A stretch of 15,500 bases of DNA, taken from contig CANPVW010000230.1 of assembly GCA_947581745.1 (NCBI GenBank), positions 1 through 15,500 on the forward strand, given 5' to 3'. A program made the position numbers and the translations under genes. Origin of the DNA: Candidatus Benthicola azotiphorus (GTDB lineage: Bacteria; Gemmatimonadota; Gemmatimonadetes; Palauibacterales; Palauibacteraceae). Shown here one piece after another: positions 1 through 7,773 of the stretch (positions are counted from its first letter, which is position 1; every line of letters starts with the position of its first letter). The notes under the pieces were generated by a model that did not search any database, was not told the origin of the DNA, and was given only the letters and a program-made list of their open reading frames with translations.

Positions 1-312
1 ATCACGGTGGTGCGGCACGAAGACTTGAGTGCCGCACCGGTGCCCGGCTTCCGGGACCTGTTCGAGCGTCTGGAGCTTCCCTGGTCCCGTCGCGTCGAGA
101 GGCGCATCGGTCATCTCACCGCGGTGGGCAATCGGGCGGAGGCAGGCCGTGGGAGAGTGCAGGACTTCGCGCGCGACAGCGCGGCGCTGCTCGACCTCCG
201 CCTCGGGCAGGTGGACGCGGACGAGCGAGCCAGGATCTGGGAGCTGACGAGAGAGGTCGCGGAGCCCTACTACGCGCGGCACACGTTTCTGCTCGAGGGG
301 TCGGCACCGTGA
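1..312 (+). CDS. Sulfotransferase, C-terminal part (5' end outside the window)
   Basis: The frame is open from base 1 and ends at TGA 310-312, leaving about 103 C-terminal residues. It opens with VVRHEDLSAAP and continues with FRDLFERLELPW. That is the pattern seen in PAPS-dependent sulfotransferases, where a [VL]RYEDL stretch precedes a 'phe-x-x-leu-phe-x-x-leu-gly-leu-pro' helix. The tail ends with a helix of the type ERARIWELTREVAEPYY, also usual in this family. The 5'-phosphosulfate loop and the PAPS 3'-phosphate site lie upstream and cannot be checked. The GTG at 7 is in frame but is an internal valine, not a start. The gene overlaps the next sulfotransferase by GTGA, so the two are translationally coupled. 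It probably transfers sulfate from PAPS to a sugar hydroxyl during polysaccharide assembly. The family call is fairly firm; the substrate is unknown. Confidence 0.72.
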   Translation: MTVVRHEDLSAAPVPGFRDLFERLELPWSRRVERRIGHLTAVGNRAEAGRGRVQDFARDSAALLDLRLGQVDADERARIWELTREVAEPYYARHTFLLEGSAP

Positions 313-1160
313 TCCCGCCCCGGGTGTTGCCGAACTTCCTGTACATAGGGCCTGACAAGTCCGGCTCGACCTGGATGTACGAGATGCTGCGCCAGCACCC
401 GCAGTGCTACGTTCCCCGAATCAAGGACATCTACTTCTTCGACCGGTACTACGATCGGGGGTTGTCCTGGTATGCCGGGTTGTTCCGCGACGCGCCGCCG
501 GAAGCGCGGGCGATCGGCGAGCTGTCGCACGATTACCTGTTCTCCGATCAGGCGGCGGCCCGCATCCAGCGCGACCTTCCGGGGGTCCGACTGTTCACGT
601 CGCTTCGCGATCCGATCGAGCGATCGTTCTCCCACTATCTCTACATGGTGCGAAGCGGCATGACGGCATCACCGTTCGAGGAGGCCGTCATGCAATTCCC
701 CGAGATCATAGACAACAGCCTCTACCACAAGCACCTTACCCGCTACGTGGAGCGGTTCGAGCCGTCCCGGCTTTCCATCTTCCTGTTCGACGACCTGGTG
801 GCGGACCCGCGGGAGTTCGGGCGCCGCATGTTCGAATACCTCGGTCTCACGTCTGAGGTCGAGATGGACTTCGACCGGAAGGTCCTCTCCGCCAGCCGGC
901 CGCGTAACCGGCGATTGGCGCGGATGGCCAAGCAGGGCGCCAACCTGGCTCGCCGCTTCGGACTGGTCGGCCTCGTCGGAGCCGTGAAGGGAAGCGCGAC
1001 CTCGAGGTGGCTCTACGCTCCGTATCGTGAAGAGGAACGACCGTCCCTGCCGCCGGACGCCCGTCGCCGGCTGGCGGAAGTGTATCGGCCGGACGTGGAG
1101 CGGCTGCAGTCGCTGATCAACAGGAATCTCGATCACTGGGCACAGGTGGAGGGCGCGTGA
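309..1160 (+). CDS. PAPS-dependent sulfotransferase
   Basis: This 283-residue protein is the usual length for a bacterial carbohydrate sulfotransferase. The 5'-phosphosulfate-binding loop is GPDKSGSTWMYEML (residues 14-27), with the lysine and serine/threonine that contact PAPS. The 3'-phosphate site is LRDPIERSFSHY (99-110), with R100 and S106 in the expected places. An acidic-aromatic segment KDIYFFDRYY (39-48) is also typical. The GTG start at 309 overlaps the previous stop as GTGA and follows a GAGGGG stretch. The stop overlaps the next GTG start in the same way, so three genes form one coupled operon. It should act in the cytoplasm and add sulfate to a sugar or polysaccharide intermediate made with the neighbouring glycosyltransferase. 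The acceptor cannot be read from the sequence. No signal peptide or membrane span is visible. Confidence 0.88.
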   Translation: MIPPRVLPNFLYIGPDKSGSTWMYEMLRQHPQCYVPRIKDIYFFDRYYDRGLSWYAGLFRDAPPEARAIGELSHDYLFSDQAAARIQRDLPGVRLFTSLRDPIERSFSHYLYMVRSGMTASPFEEAVMQFPEIIDNSLYHKHLTRYVERFEPSRLSIFLFDDLVADPREFGRRMFEYLGLTSEVEMDFDRKVLSASRPRNRRLARMAKQGANLARRFGLVGLVGAVKGSATSRWLYAPYREEERPSLPPDARRRLAEVYRPDVERLQSLINRNLDHWAQVEGA

Positions 1161-2284
1161 AGGTCGCGATCGTGCACTACTGGCTGGTCCACATGCGGGG
1201 CGGCGAGCGCGTCGTGGAAGCGCTGTGCGAGCTGTACCCGCAGGCCGACCTGTACACGCACGCCGTCGATCTGGACGCGCTGTCCGCCGACCTGAAGAAG
1301 CACGACATCCGGACCACGTTCGTCGGCCGGCTTCCGGGCGCCGCCCGCCATTACCAGAAGTATCTGCCTCTCATGCCGCTGGCGCTCGAGCAGCTCGATC
1401 TTCGCGACTACGATCTGGTCATCAGCAGCGAGTGCGGGCCGGCGAAGGGGGTCGTCACCACGCCCGATACGCTGCACGTATGCTACTGCCACAGCCCCAT
1501 GCGCTACGTGTGGGACATGTATTGGGACTACCTGCGGGAAGTCTCGCCTCCGCTGCGACCGGTCGCGCGGCTGCTCCTTCACTATTTGCGCCGCTGGGAC
1601 GCGGCGAGCGCCCTGCGCGTCGATCACTTCTTCGCCAATTCGGAGTACGTCGCCCGGAGAATCCGGAAGCACTATCGACGCGACGCCGAGGTCGTGCATC
1701 CGCCGGTGGATACCGGGTCGTTCGAACTCTCCGCGGAGACGGACGACCACTATCTCGTCGTGGGACAGCTCGTCGGCTACAAGCGGGCCGACCTCGCCGT
1801 GCGGGCGTTCACTGAAATGGGCAAGCCTCTGGTCGTGATCGGCGAGGGCGAGCAGATGAAGGAACTGAAGCGACTCGCGGGTCCGACGGTGCAGCTGCTG
1901 GGCCGCCAGCCGTTCTCGGTCGTCCGCGAGAAGTACGCGCGCTGCCGGGCCCTCGTATTTCCGGGCGAGGAAGACTTCGGCATCGTACCGGTGGAGGCGA
2001 TGGCCGCGGGTCGCCCCGTCATCGCGTTCGGCCGCGGCGGTGCGCGTGAGACCGTCGTCGAGGGCGAGACGGGCCTGTTCTTCCAGGAACAGACGGTCGA
2101 GTCGCTTGCCCGGGCGGTCGAGAGGTTCGAGAGCCGGCCGACCCCGTTCGAGCCCGAGAGGATCAGGGCCAGGGCGGAGAGGTTCGACCGCCGTGTGTTC
2201 AAGGCGACGATGGAGTCGCGGATCGGTGAGCTGCTCGAGGAACATCGGGAGGCCACCGGCCGCGCGGCGTCAACGGATTTCTAA
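1157..2284 (+). CDS. Family 4 (GT-B fold) glycosyltransferase
   Basis: This is a 375-residue GT4-family retaining glycosyltransferase. The N-terminus MKVAIVHYWLVHMRGGERV carries the glycine-rich acceptor-side loop. The central segment YCHSPMRYVWDMYWDYL is characteristic of the WbaZ-like group found in O-antigen and exopolysaccharide loci, many members of which transfer mannose or related sugars. The C-terminal donor-binding half contains PGEEDFGIVPVEAMAAG (269-285), with the EX7E pair at E272 and E280. A GGARETVVEGETG segment follows. The GTG start overlaps the sulfotransferase stop as GTGA and is preceded by GGAGGG. The stop TAA overlaps, tail to tail, the stop of the sulfatase on the other strand. 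It presumably adds one sugar to a lipid-linked polysaccharide repeat at the inner face of the cytoplasmic membrane. The family is sure; donor and acceptor sugars are not. Confidence 0.9.
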   Translation: MKVAIVHYWLVHMRGGERVVEALCELYPQADLYTHAVDLDALSADLKKHDIRTTFVGRLPGAARHYQKYLPLMPLALEQLDLRDYDLVISSECGPAKGVVTTPDTLHVCYCHSPMRYVWDMYWDYLREVSPPLRPVARLLLHYLRRWDAASALRVDHFFANSEYVARRIRKHYRRDAEVVHPPVDTGSFELSAETDDHYLVVGQLVGYKRADLAVRAFTEMGKPLVVIGEGEQMKELKRLAGPTVQLLGRQPFSVVREKYARCRALVFPGEEDFGIVPVEAMAAGRPVIAFGRGGARETVVEGETGLFFQEQTVESLARAVERFESRPTPFEPERIRARAERFDRRVFKATMESRIGELLEEHREATGRAASTDF

Positions 2285-3693
2285 CGGTCCCCGGTGGCGA
2301 CTCGCAGGTCCTCCAGCTCGAGCTTCAGAGCCGCGAGCACCTGCCGATACTGTTCCTCACCCACCAGGTTGCGCGTCTCCAGCGGATCGCTCCGCAGGTC
2401 GTAGAGCTCATCGATCTGCGCTGGATCCTCGTAGCTGACGTACTTGAACTCGGGCGTCCGCACGGCCCGCAGGGTTGGCGTCACCGGAAACCTGGAGTCC
2501 TGGAAGTACTCGTACAGGAACGCCTGCCGATGAGCCCCATCCGCCGTCAGCTTGAGGGACTGGTCGATTCCGACGCGAGGGACGGGGAGAAAGTGGGACG
2601 GAAAGCCCTCCTGCCTGCCTGTCACGGCATGCATGATCGTGGCCGGGAGGTCCACGTTGAGGGCGAACCCGTCGCTGTGCTCGCCGCCGTCGAACCAGGG
2701 CGGATACCGCACGATGAGCGGCACGCGCATCGATTCCTCGAAGGCCACCCGCTTGTCGAGGAGGTGATGCTCCCCAAGCAGGTACCCGTTGTCTCCAATC
2801 AGGATGACCAGGGTCTGGTCGAGGATCCCCTGATCCTCCAGAGCCGTCAGCAGCCGGCCCACGCTCTCGTCGACGCCTCGCACGAGCTCGTAGTACGCCT
2901 CCGCGGTCAGCCTCAACGTGGATTCGTTCCGGACGACGGCCCTCTCCCTCAGGAACGCCGGCTGATCGCTCAGATCGTCGTAGAAGCTGCTCGGAATCTC
3001 GAGCGATCCCGGATCGACCGTGCCCCGCCATCGGTCCTGCGGGACGAAGGGCGCGTGCGCGGCGTTGTGCGACAGCACGAGGAAAAAGCGCTGGTTCCCG
3101 GCCGCGCGCACGAAGCGGATCGCATGCTCCGTCAGCGCGTCGATCGAGTGACCGGAGTACGGCACGGCGGCGCCGTCGATGTCGAGGACGGGATCTACGT
3201 ACTCACCCTGCCCGCTCAGGCTGACCCACCGATCGGCCCAGTCCGGAGGTGTCTTTCCGCCGAGATGCCATTTGCCCACGTAGCCCACCCGGTAGCCGCG
3301 GACCTCCATCGCACGGAAGATGTTCTTCTGCTTCTGCGTCCAGTCGTCGACGTTGGTGCGGACGCCGTGCGAATGCGCGTACAGGCCGGTGAACATGCTG
3401 GCGCGGCTCGGCTTGCAGACGGATTGAACGACGAAGGCCTGATCGAAGGTGATGCCCTCGTTCGCCAGTCGATCGATGGAGGGGGTCGACAGGGAAGCAG
3501 GGGCCAGGGATCCCACGGCGTCCCACCGCAGGTCATCGACGATGATCAGCACCACGTTCGGCGCGTCTTCCGGAACCGGGGAGGTCGCGTCCGCACAGGC
3601 CACGGCGAGCGAGGCCATGGCGAGGATGGTGGCCAACAGACCGGAGACCCCGGCCCGACGTCGCCGAGCTCGGCATCCGGCGAAGCCGCTCAG
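2281..3693 (-). CDS. Type I (formylglycine) sulfatase, exported
   Basis: This arylsulfatase-superfamily enzyme hydrolyses sulfate esters of a sugar or glycan. The catalytic signature CKPSRASMFTG is at residues 93-103 (counted from a CTG start), with cysteine (codon 3415-3417) as the formylglycine precursor. Metal and active-site segments are LIIVDDLRWD (D53, D54), GKWHLGG and LIGDNGYLLGEHH. The order and spacing resemble S1-family glycan sulfatases. Activation needs a formylglycine-generating enzyme, not in this window. The N-terminal region has an RARRRR stretch, a hydrophobic stretch and then LAVAC, consistent with a signal peptide or lipoprotein. Start choice is difficult. The first ATG (3618) or TTG (3636) would remove the arginines, while CTG at 3693 keeps them, follows GAGGAG and overlaps the upstream stop as CTGA. 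The stop TAG overlaps the glycosyltransferase stop. Family is certain, substrate unknown, start uncertain. Confidence 0.9.
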   Translation of the reverse strand: MSGFAGCRARRRRAGVSGLLATILAMASLAVACADATSPVPEDAPNVVLIIVDDLRWDAVGSLAPASLSTPSIDRLANEGITFDQAFVVQSVCKPSRASMFTGLYAHSHGVRTNVDDWTQKQKNIFRAMEVRGYRVGYVGKWHLGGKTPPDWADRWVSLSGQGEYVDPVLDIDGAAVPYSGHSIDALTEHAIRFVRAAGNQRFFLVLSHNAAHAPFVPQDRWRGTVDPGSLEIPSSFYDDLSDQPAFLRERAVVRNESTLRLTAEAYYELVRGVDESVGRLLTALEDQGILDQTLVILIGDNGYLLGEHHLLDKRVAFEESMRVPLIVRYPPWFDGGEHSDGFALNVDLPATIMHAVTGRQEGFPSHFLPVPRVGIDQSLKLTADGAHRQAFLYEYFQDSRFPVTPTLRAVRTPEFKYVSYEDPAQIDELYDLRSDPLETRNLVGEEQYRQVLAALKLELEDLRVATGDR

Positions 3694-5174
3694 TACGCTC
3701 CTCGCCCTCTCAGGACCGCGGAGGCCGTACCGGCCAGGATCGCCAGGTCCTTCCCGAGGCTCCAGTTCGTGATGTAGTCGATGTCCAGCCGGGCCCTTTC
3801 GGGGTACGCGACGTCGCTCCGGCCGTTGATCTGCCAGTAACCCGTCAGTCCGGGCTTGACCGCCAGGAAGACACGCGCGTCCGGTCCATAGTGCTCGATT
3901 TCCTCCGGCACGACGGGACGTGGCCCGACCAGCGACATGTCTCCGAGCAGCACGTTGAACAGCTGCGGAAGCTCGTCGAGGCTCGTGCGGCGCAGGAATC
4001 TGCCGACGCGCGTGACCCGCGGGTCCTCGTCCGGACTCAGCTTGTAGTCGCTCTCCACGTAGCGCCGATACAGGAACGGGTCCGTCTTGAGGACCTCCTC
4101 CGCGTCCACCCGCATGCTGCGGAACTTCCACAGCCGGAACGATCGTCCGCCGAGACCGAGTCGCTGCTGACGGAAGATCGCCGGCCCCGGGGAATCGAGC
4201 CGGATCGCGAGCGTGATGACCAATCCGACGGGAGCGAGCAGGACGAGCGCAGAGCCCGACACGAGGATGTCGAGCGTTCGCTTCGCTACCACCTGCAACA
4301 GGTGCAGGCGGGGGATCTCCAGCTCGATGAGGGGCCAGCCGGCGATCTGCTGGCTCTTGAACTTGCACGGAATGGAGCTGAGCTCGGCCGGGACCACGCT
4401 GACGGTGGCGCCGTGCAGCAGGCAGCAGCGGACGACTTCACGAAAGCGATCGGCGTCCAGGTGCGCCGAGACCACCACGCTCCGGATGTCGTGTTCCTCG
4501 ATGAGATCGCGGAGCGAATCCAGGCCTCCGAGCGCCGTCGGGTCCTGCGATGGGTCCGGCGACAGGTGACCGACCACGCGCGCCTGTCGGTCATCGTTGA
4601 CGATGAAATGGACGCGGATGCCCATCGCGGCGTCGTGGTCGCCGATGATCAGGGTCGGCCGCCGTCCGATCTCCTTCCGGTAGATGGCTCGAATGAGCTG
4701 TTCCACTCCGACCCTCACGGCCGCGTAACCGCTGGCCATGAATACGGCCAGGAACAGGTATTCCCTCAGGAGCATCCGGAAGTCCGGATAGATGATGCCG
4801 AGCAGCGCGAACGCCGCCACCGCCGACACGCCTCCCACGGCGGACCGCAGATACGATCGCCTGGCAGTCGCCGGCCCGTAGGTCTGGAAGACGGCCTGCG
4901 CCCCCGTGCCGACGAGAAATATCAACGGAAGCAGGTTGAGCCCGTGAACCAGGCGTCCGACGTCCACCGTCGCGACGAGGGAGAGCGCGAGAGAGGCCGC
5001 CACCACCGCTGATTCGCCGGCCAGCAGGGTACCGACTCGGAGGAGCCGCCGGACACGCTCGTGCCACACTCGGCGGTTGACTGCGTCTCGCTGGGGGCGA
5101 AGATCGAACGGCTCATCCAGGGTACGGGATGCGGCGATCCGCTCCTCGATGATGCTCGCCGGAGATGTCCTCAC
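3690..5174 (-). CDS. Polyprenyl-phosphate sugar-1-phosphate transferase (WbaP/WcaJ type)
   Basis: This enzyme begins a polysaccharide repeat by moving a sugar-1-phosphate from a nucleotide sugar to undecaprenyl phosphate in the inner membrane. From GTG 5174 it has 494 residues. About four membrane spans lie near 46-70, 75-98, 112-130 and 135-155. A soluble Rossmann-like domain follows (about 165-255, with LIIGDHDAAMG), then a hydrophobic helix near 301-325 and the C-terminal catalytic domain. Catalytic-domain landmarks are KRTLDI, LDSPGPAIF, LWKFRSM, RTSLDELPQL with the Asp-Glu dyad, GDMSLVGPRP, KPGLTGYWQINGRS and LDIDYITNWS. The frame also has an upstream GTG at 5234, giving 514 residues. 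I prefer 5174 because a TTGACA box at 5276-5281 would leave almost no leader for the earlier GTG. The stop overlaps the proposed CTG start of the sulfatase. Function is firm; the sugar is unknown. Confidence 0.93.
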   Translation of the reverse strand: MRTSPASIIEERIAASRTLDEPFDLRPQRDAVNRRVWHERVRRLLRVGTLLAGESAVVAASLALSLVATVDVGRLVHGLNLLPLIFLVGTGAQAVFQTYGPATARRSYLRSAVGGVSAVAAFALLGIIYPDFRMLLREYLFLAVFMASGYAAVRVGVEQLIRAIYRKEIGRRPTLIIGDHDAAMGIRVHFIVNDDRQARVVGHLSPDPSQDPTALGGLDSLRDLIEEHDIRSVVVSAHLDADRFREVVRCCLLHGATVSVVPAELSSIPCKFKSQQIAGWPLIELEIPRLHLLQVVAKRTLDILVSGSALVLLAPVGLVITLAIRLDSPGPAIFRQQRLGLGGRSFRLWKFRSMRVDAEEVLKTDPFLYRRYVESDYKLSPDEDPRVTRVGRFLRRTSLDELPQLFNVLLGDMSLVGPRPVVPEEIEHYGPDARVFLAVKPGLTGYWQINGRSDVAYPERARLDIDYITNWSLGKDLAILAGTASAVLRGRGAY

Positions 5175-5234
5175 GTCTGCGTGCGCCTCTGATTCTGTTG
5201 GGCCCGCCCTCAGACCCCGTACTGGATCGCGCAC

Positions 5235-5407
5235 GGTCGGGCAGGATGGCTAAGAATGGCCATCTTGTCTCAAAGTGTCAATTCCGTGCGTATCGCATCG
5301 TCTTCGATCAGACGACGCGAATCGCACCGAAGTCACGACTGCGCGCTGAGTGAGCGCGGGTCAGCTGTCGGGGGATTCAGGCGGATCGAACGGTGGGTCA
5401 GGTGGGC
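5235..5407. other. Intergenic region upstream of the sugar transferase
   Basis: This 173-base gap lies between the stop of the DUF456 gene and the upstream GTG of the sugar transferase, both on the minus strand. It is less GC-rich than its surroundings and holds the only convincing -35-like box seen here. The segment 5244-5266 also contains an interrupted inverted repeat, GATGGC then GCCATC, which could be an operator or a short hairpin at the start of the transcript. No coding potential or RNA gene was recognised. Confidence 0.5.
5251..5281 (-). promoter_or_regulatory. Candidate sigma-70-type promoter for the sugar transferase
   Basis: Read on the minus strand, a perfect TTGACA lies at 5281-5276. 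At 17-19 bases downstream only weak -10 matches occur: CATTCT at 5258-5253 or TTCTTA at 5256-5251. Transcription would begin near 5245, giving about 70 bases of leader before the GTG at 5174. The perfect -35 box with a poor -10 suggests a regulated promoter, but a chance match cannot be excluded. Confidence 0.33.
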
Positions 5408-5905
5408 TCAGGCGAGCAGCAGGCTCGCTCCGCCGATCGCGATGATCACGAGGCCCACGAATACCTTGAGCCCGATCGCCACGGCGCGGCCCAGCAGTGC
5501 GCCCCAGCTCGCGCGGGCCGAGCCCGCCGCGTGCCCTGTCTGGTGCCAGGTGACGAAAAAGGCGCCTCCGACCGTTCCGATCAAAGCGCCCACCAGGGAG
5601 CCCGCCACCGGAACGGGCGTGCCGACCAGCGCGCCGATCAGCCCGCCGACCAAGGCGCCCCAGAAAGTGCGGTTCGTACCGCCGTAGCGCGAGGTCATTC
5701 GTCCGACGGCCACGAACTCCAGGAACTCGGCGAATCCGCCCAGACCGACGATGAGCAGAAAGATCCACGGCGACACGAGGCCTCCGAACACGCCCAGCAG
5801 CAGGATCGCGATCATCACCCAGATCCCGGGCAGTCCGAGCGGGATGAGAAGGAGCGATGCGATCATCGCGGCGACGGCGATCCAGGCCAGGGCGGAGGTT
5901 TCCAT
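5408..5905 (-). CDS. DUF456 family membrane protein
   Basis: This 165-residue, very hydrophobic protein has the make-up of the DUF456 family (YqgC-like), which is usually about 160 residues long and has no established function. Hydrophobic segments lie near residues 5-24, 27-42 and 44-66, with the last near 139-164. Between them is a glycine-zipper stretch (about 82-118) containing GALVGGLIGALVG and GSLVGALIGTVGG, the hallmark repeat of the family. A conserved-looking GRMTSRYGGTNRTFWGA segment follows the third helix and matches the usual DUF456 position for a charged loop. The ATG at 5905 is the natural start, although no strong ribosome binding site precedes it. It lies alone between two promoter-sized gaps, so it need not share a function with the polysaccharide genes. 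The family assignment is good. Confidence 0.85.
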   Translation of the reverse strand: METSALAWIAVAAMIASLLLIPLGLPGIWVMIAILLLGVFGGLVSPWIFLLIVGLGGFAEFLEFVAVGRMTSRYGGTNRTFWGALVGGLIGALVGTPVPVAGSLVGALIGTVGGAFFVTWHQTGHAAGSARASWGALLGRAVAIGLKVFVGLVIIAIGGASLLLA

Positions 5906-6069
5906 GCCGGCAAGTACGGCTGGAATCGCTCGTGGGATTCAAACCCGTGCGCCAAGGCGGCCGCGACGCGGCGGACTGGTGCGACCTTCCACCATGGCGA
6001 GCCCCATCCTATCGTGGGGAGCATGGGTGTGGTGGCACCCGAGGTCGACTGAAGGTGGAGGCAGACAGA
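5906..6069. other. Divergent intergenic region
   Basis: This 164-base gap separates the starts of the DUF456 gene (minus) and the TPR lipoprotein gene (plus), so it should carry promoters for both. I cannot point to a convincing -35/-10 pair; TATCGT at 6010-6015 is the best -10-like hexamer but lacks a good -35 box. A GGTGGAG ribosome binding site lies at 6054-6060. A short tRNA-arm-like segment near 5933-5950 was examined and rejected. Confidence 0.4.
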
Positions 6070-7773
6070 ATGATCCCTCGTAGCCCACTCCGGAACCTGA
6101 GCACGATCCCCTTCCTGGCCCTCGCGATCGCCTGCGGCCCTGATTCCGCCACGGAAACGGTCCTCGAGCACGGCCATCCCGCGGGGACGGGAGATGCCGA
6201 GGCAGTCCTGCGCGATGGTCTCGGCAACCATCACCACGAGGTGACCACCCACTCCGACTCCGCCCAGGTCTACTTCGACCAGGGGATGCGCCTCGCTTAC
6301 GGATTCAACCATCCGGCCGCGGTCGCTTCCTTCCGGAAGGCGGCCTCGTTCGACCCTGACTGCGCGATGTGCTACTGGGGGATCGCGTGGGCGAGCGGGC
6401 CGAATATCAATGCCGCGCTGACGCCGGAGGGGGCCCTTGTCGCCCGTCAATCGATCCGGCAGGCCCTGGAGGTGCTGCAGGCATCGGCCGATGCGGGGGA
6501 GCGCGAGCGAGCGTACATCGAGGCGATGGCGCTGCGCTACGAGGAAGACCCGTTGTTCGAGCGAGCGAGACAGGACACGGCGTACGCAGCGGCGATGGAC
6601 CTCGTCGCCGACGACTGGCCGGACGACCCTGACGCCCAGGTGCTCGCGGCCGAGGCCCTGATGGACCTGAGTCCCTGGAACTACTGGAACGACGACGGAT
6701 CGCCACGCCCGGCGACTGAGAAGATCCTCGGCCGGCTGCTCCCGGTCACCGAGGATCACCTGGAGCACGCCGGGGCATGCCACTTCTACATCCATGCCGT
6801 CGAGAAGGAGCACCCGGAGCGGGCCATTCCGTGCGCCGAGCGTCTGGCCGGCCTGATGCCTGGAGCGGGGCACGTCGTTCACATGCCATCGCACATCTAC
6901 ATCCGGGTCGGCCGGTACGCAGATGCGATCGAGTCGAACGAGAACGCGGTGCAGGCCCACGCCATGCACGCCGAACCCGCGCCGGACCAGGGTCCCGATG
7001 GGTTCGACCAGGGGTACGGTTCGCACAACTACCACTTCCTCTCCTTCGCCGCGCAGATGGCCGGCAACCGTGCCCTGGCGATGGAATCCGCCCGTCAGCT
7101 GGAGGCCAGGGTGGACCCGGAGATGATGCGCGAGCCCGGATTCGGCGCCCTGCAGCACTACCTCGTGACGCCGCTCCGCGTGATGGTGCGCTTCGGAATG
7201 TGGGACGAGATTCTCGCCGAGCCGGCTCCTCCCGGCGACCTGGCGTACCCACAGGGCACGTGGCACTACGCGCGCGGCATGGCTTTCGCCCGCAGCGGTC
7301 GGCCGGACGCGGCGGAAGAGGAACTGGGTGCGCTTCGAGCGCTGCTCGCGAGCGATGCGCTCGACGGGGTGACCGTATGGGAGCTGAACTCGGCTCACAC
7401 CCTGCTGTCGATCGCCGAACGCGTGCTGACGGGCGAGACCGACGCCGCGCGCGGCGACACGGAGGGCGCTGTCGCGGCCCTGACGGAGGGGGTGGCGATG
7501 GAGGCCGCCCTCACGTACGACGAGCCGCCCCCCTGGCACCTTCCGGTACGCCACGTCCTCGGGGCCGTCCTGCTGGATGCAGGCCGCGCGGCCGAGGCGG
7601 AAGCTGTCTACGACGCGTCGCTCGATCACTTCGCCGAGAACGGGTACGCCCTCCGCGGCCTGGAGCTCTGTCTGGACGAGCAGGGAGATCAGATGGAGGC
7701 CGAGGCCGTCCGGGATCGATTCGCCGTGGCATGGCGCGCCGCCGACGTGGAGCTTCCCGGATCGAGGTTCTAG
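6070..7773 (+). CDS. Tetratricopeptide-repeat lipoprotein of unknown function
   Basis: The frame is open further upstream, but the ATG at 6070 is chosen because GGTGGAG precedes it by 9 bases and it begins a signal peptide. The mature 567-residue protein would start at C22 (FLALAIAC), as a lipoprotein or an ordinary exported protein. A first TPR-like segment has YFDQGMRLAYGFNHPAAV and FDPDCAMCYWGIAWASGPN. Further helical repeats run to the C-terminus, including DAGRAAEAEAVYDASL. The middle holds AGACHFYIHAVEKEHPERA and GHVVHMPSHIYIRVGRY, rich in histidines. This combination recurs in a large family of roughly 550-600-residue exported TPR proteins in many phyla, none with an established role that I know. 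The histidine clusters could bind a metal or a ligand, but that is only a guess. It seems transcribed alone. Family recognition is good; function is unknown. Confidence 0.86.
   Translation: MIPRSPLRNLSTIPFLALAIACGPDSATETVLEHGHPAGTGDAEAVLRDGLGNHHHEVTTHSDSAQVYFDQGMRLAYGFNHPAAVASFRKAASFDPDCAMCYWGIAWASGPNINAALTPEGALVARQSIRQALEVLQASADAGERERAYIEAMALRYEEDPLFERARQDTAYAAAMDLVADDWPDDPDAQVLAAEALMDLSPWNYWNDDGSPRPATEKILGRLLPVTEDHLEHAGACHFYIHAVEKEHPERAIPCAERLAGLMPGAGHVVHMPSHIYIRVGRYADAIESNENAVQAHAMHAEPAPDQGPDGFDQGYGSHNYHFLSFAAQMAGNRALAMESARQLEARVDPEMMREPGFGALQHYLVTPLRVMVRFGMWDEILAEPAPPGDLAYPQGTWHYARGMAFARSGRPDAAEEELGALRALLASDALDGVTVWELNSAHTLLSIAERVLTGETDAARGDTEGAVAALTEGVAMEAALTYDEPPPWHLPVRHVLGAVLLDAGRAAEAEAVYDASLDHFAENGYALRGLELCLDEQGDQMEAEAVRDRFAVAWRAADVELPGSRF

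Noticed and set aside
2530..3777. 415-codon open frame on the plus strand opposite the sulfatase
   Set aside because: Shadow of the sulfatase coding strand: no domain, no ribosome binding site, and the sulfatase motifs are all intact on the other strand.
3694..4368. Extension of the sulfatase frame upstream, across the sugar transferase gene
   Set aside because: The frame stays open in the wrong phase of a well-conserved sugar transferase on the same strand; its translation resembles nothing and precedes a good signal peptide.
5925..5955. tRNA-like T-arm on the minus strand (GGGTTTGAATCCC followed by a CCA-like end)
   Set aside because: The stem pairs only 3 of 5 bases, the invariant C of the T-loop is T, and no matching 5' acceptor strand or anticodon arm lies within tRNA distance. 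At most a worn fragment.
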